Source of the DNA: Bacteroidales bacterium
GTDB lineage: Bacteria > Bacteroidota > Bacteroidia > Bacteroidales > UBA12170
Assembly (NCBI GenBank): GCA_016744655.1
Contig: JADGDY010000001.1
Coordinates: forward strand, 850 to 64,849
DNA: 64,000 bases
Direction: 5' to 3'
Shown here: piece by piece, positions 55,047 to 61,990 of the stretch
Position numbering within the stretch: position 1 is the first letter of the stretch
Layout of the letters: each line of letters starts with the position of its first letter
Translations under genes and position numbers: made by a program
The notes under the pieces: generated by a model
Database searches by the model: none
The model's input: the letters and a program-made list of their open reading frames with translations, nothing else
What the model was told of the DNA's origin: nothing

Positions 55047-55105
55047 ATGCGGATTTGTAATCCGCATAAACAATCATGATACAAAATCGGATTGCAAATC
55101 CGATT
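55047..55105. repeat. Two tandem perfect 9-bp-stem hairpins
   Basis: ATGCGGATT-TGT-AATCCGCAT (55047-55067) and AATCGGATT-GCA-AATCCGATT (55085-55105) are two closely related perfect hairpins with 3-base loops. They share GGATT/AATCC and lie between the two GH17 genes, where they resemble REP-type intergenic repeats and may tune mRNA stability or termination. Confidence 0.75.
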
Positions 55106-55150
55106 GAGCAAAGCAGACTGAAGAAAAATTAAAATACAAAAACCAAACAA

Positions 55151-56245
55151 ATGAAAAAGGCAAAAACAGGAGGAATGATGAGGATGCAAATGATACTAAT
55201 ATTCAGCTTAGCCATGCTTTTTTCATGCCAGAACGATTTAAAGAAAAACGAACAACAAATGAGCGAATCAAAGCACTCAAACGAAATATCAAAACAAAAC
55301 AAAGAATCCCTTTTAATGGGAACTTCAAAAGCCATATGTTATTCTGGTTTTAGAAGCGGTCAACATCCCGATAGAGGAGATGGAGCTGTGAATCCTAGCT
55401 ATGAGGAAACTCTGGAAGATTTAAAAATGCTATCGGAGGATGCCGATTTTCATCTCATTCGAGTTTATGATAGTAGAGAGAATTCTGAACTGGTTCTTAA
55501 GGTGATTCAAGAAAACAAACTTAATATTAAAGTGATGTTGGGCATTTGGCTTCAGGCCGAAATGAGTAATCATGAAACTTGTTCTTGGCTAATAGAACCT
55601 ATTCCACAAGCTGAATTAGAACAAAATAAACAATTGAATTTATCCGAAATTGAAAGAGCCATCAAGCTATCACACAAATACAAGGATATCATTATTGCAG
55701 TAAATGTAGGAAATGAAGCCTTGGTAGATTGGAACGACCACAAAGTGGCCACAGATACGATAATCTCTTATGTGAAAAGAGTGAAGAAATTGATTCCTCA
55801 AAAAGTAACCGTCGCCGATAATTATAAGTGGTGGGCCGACCATGGAGCAGAACTAGCTAAAGCCGTAGATTTTGTTTCCCTACATATTTATCCAGTTTGG
55901 GAAGGTAAATACATTAACGAAGGACTTTCTTATACCATTGAAAACTATAATGAAGTGAGACAAGCGATTCCAAATGCGCCGATAGCTATTACTGAAGCTG
56001 GTTGGGCCACTATCGCCACTGAGTTTGGTGAGCGTGCCAGCCAAGAAAAGCAATGGCAGTATTATCAAGAATTAATGAACTGGTCAAAAGAAATGAATAT
56101 CACCACCTTTTGGTTTGAAGCCTTTGATGAGGATTGGAAAGGCGAGCCAGGAAGAATGGATGGAGCTGAAAAACACTGGGGTTTATATACCGTGGATAGG
56201 AAACCAAAGATTACGATGCAACATTTACTCACTGACAAAAACTAA
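55151..56245 (+). CDS. GH17 lipoprotein
   Basis: The 364-residue protein is an exported lipoprotein; the signal core IFSLAMLFSC ends at cysteine 26. Alternative starts lie at the internal methionines of MMRMQM. The GH17 domain has acid/base E189 in VNVGNEALVDWN and nucleophile E282 in IAITEAGWAT, with HIYPVWEG and WFEAFDEDWKGEPG as cleft segments. It probably trims beta-1,3-glucan oligomers in the periplasm or at the outer membrane. It is preceded by the hairpin pair at 55047-55105 and followed by an MFS symporter. Confidence 0.9.
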   Translation: MKKAKTGGMMRMQMILIFSLAMLFSCQNDLKKNEQQMSESKHSNEISKQNKESLLMGTSKAICYSGFRSGQHPDRGDGAVNPSYEETLEDLKMLSEDADFHLIRVYDSRENSELVLKVIQENKLNIKVMLGIWLQAEMSNHETCSWLIEPIPQAELEQNKQLNLSEIERAIKLSHKYKDIIIAVNVGNEALVDWNDHKVATDTIISYVKRVKKLIPQKVTVADNYKWWADHGAELAKAVDFVSLHIYPVWEGKYINEGLSYTIENYNEVRQAIPNAPIAITEAGWATIATEFGERASQEKQWQYYQELMNWSKEMNITTFWFEAFDEDWKGEPGRMDGAEKHWGLYTVDRKPKITMQHLLTDKN

Positions 56246-56287
56246 TAACCAAAATAACAAAACTATTTAGCACTAAAAATCACAGAT

Positions 56288-57727
56288 ATGACACCATACA
56301 AAACAGCCCCCGAAGACAAAGTTCCCTTTGGACAAAAAGCAGCTTATGGAGCAGGACAATTGACTATAAACCTTTATCCGGCAGCATTAGGTGTTTTTAT
56401 GTTCTACCTTATCTATGGTTTTAAAATGGACCCGGTTTTAGCTGGTTTGTTATCTGCTTTACCAAAATTCTTCGATGCCTTGATTGACCCAATTATGGGT
56501 TATGTTTCAGACAATACTCGTTCGCGTTGGGGACGTAGAAAACCATATATCCTAATTGGAAGTATCATCACAGGAATTGCTTTTATGATTTTATGGCAGT
56601 TATATCCAGAAAATTCACAAACTTATAATTTCTTTTACTTTTTAAGCCTGTCTATTATATTCTTTATCTCATTTACAGTATATTCCACCCCTTTTATAGG
56701 TTTGGGATACGAAATGACTTCTGATTATAATGAACGAACAAGGTTAATGGCAACAGGTCAGTTCTTCGGTCAAATGGCCTGGATGATTGCTCCTTGGTTT
56801 TGGATTTTAATTGGTAATTCTGACTTGTTTTTTGAGGAATCAACAACGGGTGTTCGCGTCTTATCCATATGGGTTGGTGGAGCAAGTATTATACTAGGAG
56901 CTTTGCCAGCATTGTTTTGTAAAGAGATGAAACTACCAGAAGAAGCAGAGGGAGAGTCTAAGCTTGACATGAAAAATTTGGCTGAAAACTTGAAAGAATT
57001 CTGGGCAGCAATAGTTCAAACTTTAACCTGTAAGCCTTTTTTGAAATTATGTGGGGCTACCTTTTTAATCTTCAATGGATTTCAAACTATTGCACAGTTT
57101 TCCTACTTCATTATTCTTTACTATTTGTTCGATGGAAGCATCAGTGCCGCAGGTACTTGGCCTCCATGGTTTAGTACAGTAAATGCAGCAGCAACAGCAT
57201 TTTTAATCATTCCAATAGTCACTAAGCTATCCACTAAAGTGGGTAAGAAAAATGCTTTCATTATTTCAACTTTGCTTTCCATTGTGGGGTATGTATTAAA
57301 ATGGTGGTGTTTCGATCCAGCAAATCCATGGTTGATGTTTATACCATTACCTTTGATCTCATTTGGTATTGGTGGTTTATTCACACTTATGATGTCAATG
57401 ACCGCCGATGTTTGCGATTTAGATGAATTGGAAAATGGATCTCGACGTGAAGGAATGTTTGGAGCCGTTTATTGGTTGATGGTGAAAATGGGAACAGCAC
57501 TGGCATTTTTAGTGAGTGGCGTAGTATTAAAAATGGTTGGTTTCGATCAAAATGTAGAGATTCAAACTTCCGAAGCTCTTGTTAATCTAAGATTGGCAGA
57601 TATCATCATTCCAATAGTTTTTGCCTTGATTGCCATATGGCTGATGATGAAATATAGCATTTCTGAGAAACGAGCTCATGAAATTCGTGAAGCTTTAATT
57701 GAAAGAAGAGGAAAAGTAAAGCGTTAG
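56288..57727 (+). CDS. GPH-type MFS sugar symporter
   Basis: The 479-residue protein has about 12 helices and belongs to the glycoside-pentoside-hexuronide:cation symporter group. The N-terminal block FGQKAAYGAGQLTINL, the loop motif DPIMGYVSDNTRSRWGRRKPY and the second-half CDLDELENGSRREGMFGAVYW are characteristic of this group. It would carry beta-gluco-oligosaccharides or disaccharides across the inner membrane. It lies between the GH17 lipoprotein and the GH30 gene, and a second carrier of the same group is at 60454. An intergenic palindrome follows. Confidence 0.9.
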   Translation: MTPYKTAPEDKVPFGQKAAYGAGQLTINLYPAALGVFMFYLIYGFKMDPVLAGLLSALPKFFDALIDPIMGYVSDNTRSRWGRRKPYILIGSIITGIAFMILWQLYPENSQTYNFFYFLSLSIIFFISFTVYSTPFIGLGYEMTSDYNERTRLMATGQFFGQMAWMIAPWFWILIGNSDLFFEESTTGVRVLSIWVGGASIILGALPALFCKEMKLPEEAEGESKLDMKNLAENLKEFWAAIVQTLTCKPFLKLCGATFLIFNGFQTIAQFSYFIILYYLFDGSISAAGTWPPWFSTVNAAATAFLIIPIVTKLSTKVGKKNAFIISTLLSIVGYVLKWWCFDPANPWLMFIPLPLISFGIGGLFTLMMSMTADVCDLDELENGSRREGMFGAVYWLMVKMGTALAFLVSGVVLKMVGFDQNVEIQTSEALVNLRLADIIIPIVFALIAIWLMMKYSISEKRAHEIREALIERRGKVKR

Positions 57728-57802
57728 AAAATGTAGGGCAAACTCACACTTTGAGTTTATGTTTAGAAATCAATATGTATTTTAATAAAAAGAAAAACTA
57801 TC

Positions 57803-57865
57803 CACAGATTCCGCTGATTTTTATAAACAAGGGTCAGCAAAGCTGATCATTGTTTATAATCTGTG
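57803..57865. repeat. Nested palindromic intergenic element before the GH30 gene
   Basis: An outer stem CACAGATT...AATCTGTG (57803-57810 with 57858-57865) encloses an inner stem ATAAACAA...TTGTTTAT with TCAGC-AAA-GCTGA at its tip. It sits in the 210-base gap between the MFS and GH30 genes, where a terminator or mRNA-processing site would fit. Confidence 0.55.
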
Positions 57866-57937
57866 TTAATTTGCGATAATCCGCGGACAAAATTAAAGTG
57901 TGTCTGCCCTGATTAAAAAATGACCTAAAATAGAATT

Positions 57938-59428
57938 ATGAAAAATATAGTCCAATTTATTTCCCTATCAATACTAGTCGTTTTGATGAGTTGTAGTGCA
58001 AAAAAAGACCAGCTAAATATTGAAGTATTTGAAACTTCAGCCAGCGGAAATCAACTGAAGCAGTTGACAGATTTCGAAATAACAGATAAAGCAGTAGAAA
58101 TACAGATATTACCTGAGGAGAAATTCCAAACCATTACCGGATTTGGAGGTTCTTTTACCGAATCTTCTGCCTATCTTTTAAATCAGCTGAGCGAAGAAAA
58201 TAGAGAGTTTGTTTTACAAGCCTACTTTGGAAACGAAGGCGCTAAATACTCATTAACTCGTACACACATCAACTCTTGCGACTTCTCACTATCTAATTAT
58301 TCTTACGCTCCTCTAAAAGGCGATAAAGAACTCAAAAGCTTTTCTATTGAAGAAGACCGAGACGATATCATCCCCATGATTAAAGAAGCTATGGCTATTT
58401 CTGAGGATGGTTTTAAAATCATTTCTTCTCCTTGGACAGCACCACCTTGGATGAAAGACAATGACAGTTATGTGGGTGGAAAATTGTTGCCAGAGTATTA
58501 CGAGTCTTGGGCATTATTCTTTTCAAAATACTTGGATGCTTATAAAAAAGAAGGTATTGATATTTGGGGACTCACAGTAGAAAACGAGCCATTGGGAAAC
58601 GGAAACAATTGGGAGAGTATGCATTTTTCTCCTGAGGAAATGATGGATTTTGTAAATCATCATATGGGACCAAAACTCAAAGCTGATGGGCATGATGTAA
58701 AAATATTAGCCTACGATCAAAATAGAGGACATGAACTGGAAGAATGGGCCGAAATCATCTATAAAGATGAAACTTCAGCTGAATATTTCGATGGCTTTGC
58801 TATTCATTGGTATGCCAGCACATTTAACTTTTTCCCAAAATCATTAAACCTTACTCACGAATTAGCACCCGACAAATATTTAATCCAGTCGGAAGCTTGT
58901 GTAGATGCTGAAGTTCCACATTGGAAAGACGATAAATGGTATTGGTCGAAAGAAGCCACTGACTGGGGATGGGATTGGGCTTCAGAAGAACAAAAACATC
59001 ATCACCCTAAATATGTTCCAGTTTATCGTTATGCCAGAGATATCATTGGATGCTTGAACAATCATGTAGATGGTTGGGTAGATTGGAACATGGTTTTAGA
59101 CAGACAAGGAGGTCCCAATTGGTTTAAAAATTGGTGTACAGCCCCAGTAATAGTTGACCCTGATAAAGATGAGGTTTACTTAACTCCTCTATATTATACC
59201 ATGGCTCATTTCAGCAAATTTATTAGACCAAATGCCAAGCGAATTGGATTTAATAATCCTGATGACTCTATTATGATTACAGCAGCTCAAAATCCAGATA
59301 GTAGCATAGCAGTTGTCGTATTAAATACAAACGATGAGGCCAAGAGCATAAACTTATCTTTAGGTGAATCCTCAAGGTCAGTAAGTATCAAAGGGCAAGC
59401 TTTACAAACAATTATAATAACCAAATAG
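57938..59428 (+). CDS. GH30 glycoside hydrolase lipoprotein (beta-1,6-glucanase or glucosylceramidase-like)
   Basis: The 496-residue lipoprotein (cysteine at residue 19, LMSC) has a GH30 (beta/alpha)8 domain plus a beta-sandwich side domain. FQTITGFGGSFTESSAYLL is the family start. The acid/base is E217 in LTVENEPLGNG, and the nucleophile E319 in YLIQSEACVDA. SPWTAPPWMKDN is a conserved cleft loop. In beta-glucan PULs GH30 enzymes usually remove beta-1,6 branches of laminarin. The tail ends with a short beta-strand (VSIKGQALQTIIITK) typical of the side domain. The GH-A lipoprotein follows within 11 bases. Confidence 0.93.
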   Translation: MKNIVQFISLSILVVLMSCSAKKDQLNIEVFETSASGNQLKQLTDFEITDKAVEIQILPEEKFQTITGFGGSFTESSAYLLNQLSEENREFVLQAYFGNEGAKYSLTRTHINSCDFSLSNYSYAPLKGDKELKSFSIEEDRDDIIPMIKEAMAISEDGFKIISSPWTAPPWMKDNDSYVGGKLLPEYYESWALFFSKYLDAYKKEGIDIWGLTVENEPLGNGNNWESMHFSPEEMMDFVNHHMGPKLKADGHDVKILAYDQNRGHELEEWAEIIYKDETSAEYFDGFAIHWYASTFNFFPKSLNLTHELAPDKYLIQSEACVDAEVPHWKDDKWYWSKEATDWGWDWASEEQKHHHPKYVPVYRYARDIIGCLNNHVDGWVDWNMVLDRQGGPNWFKNWCTAPVIVDPDKDEVYLTPLYYTMAHFSKFIRPNAKRIGFNNPDDSIMITAAQNPDSSIAVVVLNTNDEAKSINLSLGESSRSVSIKGQALQTIIITK

Positions 59429-59438
59429 AAAGTAAATA

Positions 59439-60446
59439 ATGAAAAATATAGTCTTGGTTTTTCTTGTTCTCTTATTGGTATCTTGTCGTCAAGAAGTAAA
59501 GAAAGAGGAGGTTCAATTATCTGGGAATAAGATATTGATTAATGGTCAGCCCTATCTCATCAAAGGAATTTGCTACCATCCAGTTCCAAAGGGAAGGGAT
59601 AGTAGAGATTTTTCAAGCCTGTCGCAAGACCTAGTTTTAATGAATGAAGCCGGAATCAATACCATCAGACTTTATTCTCCTATTGATGATGTAATGGTTT
59701 TAAACAAAATTCATAAAGCTGGTTTAAAAGTCATTATTGGTTTTGGTTATAATCAAGATGGTTTTTTCGATATTCTTTCGGGTAGTTTCATCAATTATAT
59801 CAATAAATATAAAGATCATCCTGCTATTCTGTTTTGGGAGTTGGGAAACGAATACAATTATCATCCCCAATGGTTCGAAGGTGATATTGTTAATTGGTAT
59901 TATTCATTAAATTCCGCAGCCAAACTTATTCATCAGAATGATTTAACTCATCCTGTGGCTACTGCTCATGGTGAATTACCAGATTCCCTAGCATTGGCAA
60001 CAAGTCCTGATATTGATGTTTGGGGCATGAATGTATATCGTTGGGATGACCCAACAAGCATATTTGAAGAATGGAAAGCCATTAGTGATAAACCCATGTA
60101 TCTTTCAGAAGCAGGAAGTGACAGTTATATGACCATTTCCAAATTGGGGTATGAAGAAGGCGAGAACGAACAAGCTCAAGCTGATGCCGTGGAGAGTATT
60201 CTGAAAGCAACTTTCCAAAACCAAGATATTTGTTCTGGTGTGACATTATTTGCGTTTAACGATGAGTTATGGAAAGCTGGAAACAATAACCAATACGATA
60301 TTGGAGGATGGGCACCAAACAGCACTGGAGTTCCTTATGACGATACACCCAATGAAGAATATTGGGGTATTGTGGATATTAAGAGAAATAAAAAAGAAGC
60401 ATTTTTTATAGTAAAAGAGAGTTATTTGAGTCAAACGAAAAAGTAA
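59439..60446 (+). CDS. Clan GH-A glycoside hydrolase lipoprotein, exact family uncertain
   Basis: The 335-residue lipoprotein (cysteine at residue 16, LVSC) is a TIM-barrel enzyme. KILINGQPYLIKGICYHP is the usual opening of GH2/GH5-like barrels. The acid/base is probably E138 in FWELGNEYN and the nucleophile E224 in MYLSEAGSDSY. It resembles GH2 C-terminal barrels, GH5 and the beta-1,3-glucan families GH72 and GH158, but has no attached domains. I cannot assign the family by eye. Between GH30 and an MFS carrier it probably acts on beta-glucan oligosaccharides in the periplasm. The MFS gene begins seven bases after it. Confidence 0.8.
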   Translation: MKNIVLVFLVLLLVSCRQEVKKEEVQLSGNKILINGQPYLIKGICYHPVPKGRDSRDFSSLSQDLVLMNEAGINTIRLYSPIDDVMVLNKIHKAGLKVIIGFGYNQDGFFDILSGSFINYINKYKDHPAILFWELGNEYNYHPQWFEGDIVNWYYSLNSAAKLIHQNDLTHPVATAHGELPDSLALATSPDIDVWGMNVYRWDDPTSIFEEWKAISDKPMYLSEAGSDSYMTISKLGYEEGENEQAQADAVESILKATFQNQDICSGVTLFAFNDELWKAGNNNQYDIGGWAPNSTGVPYDDTPNEEYWGIVDIKRNKKEAFFIVKESYLSQTKK

Positions 60447-60453
60447 GAATAGC

Positions 60454-61797
60454 ATGAGAATGAAACTATCACTAAAAGAAAAAATAGGTTATGGATTAGG
60501 AGATACCGCATCCCATTTTGTCTGGGATATGGTGGGTTTTTGGATACTCATTTTCTATACAGACACCTTTGGGATTTCTGCAGCAGCAGCTGGTACTATC
60601 ATGTTAATAGCTCGAGTTTGGGACATGATTAGCGACCCTCTTATGGGAATTATTGCCGATAGAACCAATACCCGATGGGGAAAGTTCCGTCCCTATATTC
60701 TTTGGATGGCAGTTCCTTATAGTGTCTTGGCGGTTTTGACTTTTTCAACTCCGGACCTGGGTCCAACTGGTAAGGTGATTTATGCCGGGGTCACTTATTT
60801 CCTCCTCATGACAGTTTTTACAGCCATTAACCTCCCCTATTCTTCTTTGGGCGCGGTTATGACATCAGATTCTTATGAACGTGCTGGATTAAACTCCTAT
60901 CGCTTTATTTTTGCCTTTATAGGTCAACTGGTAGTCACAGGATCTGCTTTATCACTTGCACTATATTTCGGAAATGGCGATACGGCTTTAGGTTACCAGT
61001 ATACATTAACTTTGTTTGCCATCATTAGTTTTGCTTTATTCATGATTACTTTCAAAACTACAAAGGAGAGAGTTAAACCACCCAAAGAGCAAAAGCAAAA
61101 CCTATTATTGGATATTAAAAACCTCTTCAAGAATAAACCTTGGGTCACCTTATTTTTCGTGGGTATTATTTCCTTTGTCATGTTTGCCATGCAAAACCTC
61201 ACCATCGCCTACTATTTTAAGTATTATATTGGCAGAGAATCTGATGTCCAGTTGTTTAACGTCATAGGAACCATTGCCCTAATTCTTGTCATTCCATTAT
61301 CTAAACCCTTGGCAAAAAAGTTTGGGAAACGAAATGTATTTTTGGCTAGTTCCTTGATTTCCGGTATGTTCTTTATGCTGCTTTATATTCCGGGCAATGA
61401 TAATATCATCAGCATATATATTCTAAATATTCTAGCTAAGATGACTTATGCCCCTGCAGTGCCCTTATTATGGACTATGTTAGCTGATGCGGCGGATTAT
61501 TCCGAATGGAAAACAGGAAGGAGATCTACAGGTTTAACCTTTTCGGCAGCTACCTTTGCCCAAAAAGCTGGTTGGGGAATTGGTGGAGCTTTAGCCGGTT
61601 GGATATTAGCTTTTTATCAATTTGAACCTAATATGGTTCAATCTGAAACCTCTCTTATGGGAATTAAATTAATGATTTCTGTATTTCCAGGAATCCTCTA
61701 TATGTCTACTTCTATCTTACTGTTTTTCTATAGCATCGATCATAAAACCTGTTTAATGATGCAAAAAGACTTAGAGGCAAGAAGAGCTAAAGAATAA
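60454..61797 (+). CDS. Second GPH-type MFS sugar symporter
   Basis: The 447-residue protein has about 12 helices and the GPH-group motifs KIGYGLGDTASHFVWDMV, DPLMGIIADRTNTRWGKFRPY and ADAADYSEWKTGRRSTGLTF. These match melibiose/glucuronide-type symporters more closely than the first carrier of the window does. It is followed by the GH94 phosphorylase, so import of a disaccharide (for example laminaribiose or cellobiose) for phosphorolysis is a reasonable guess. It follows the GH-A lipoprotein by seven bases. The start may be the first or second methionine of MRMKLS. Confidence 0.9.
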   Translation: MRMKLSLKEKIGYGLGDTASHFVWDMVGFWILIFYTDTFGISAAAAGTIMLIARVWDMISDPLMGIIADRTNTRWGKFRPYILWMAVPYSVLAVLTFSTPDLGPTGKVIYAGVTYFLLMTVFTAINLPYSSLGAVMTSDSYERAGLNSYRFIFAFIGQLVVTGSALSLALYFGNGDTALGYQYTLTLFAIISFALFMITFKTTKERVKPPKEQKQNLLLDIKNLFKNKPWVTLFFVGIISFVMFAMQNLTIAYYFKYYIGRESDVQLFNVIGTIALILVIPLSKPLAKKFGKRNVFLASSLISGMFFMLLYIPGNDNIISIYILNILAKMTYAPAVPLLWTMLADAADYSEWKTGRRSTGLTFSAATFAQKAGWGIGGALAGWILAFYQFEPNMVQSETSLMGIKLMISVFPGILYMSTSILLFFYSIDHKTCLMMQKDLEARRAKE

Positions 61798-61990
61798 ATC
61801 CAGTAAATGACTAAAACATCCATTCTGTTTACCTAATAATGCCTTGTCACAGGCTTCAAATATGAGTTTTGTTAACAAAACCATTGAAATTATATATTAT
61901 TCATCTTTGCCAATAACAATAATTTCAGCAGTTATTCTTAAATTTGATGCCAAGCAATTGCGTGTATAAATACTTATTGGAGAATAACGG

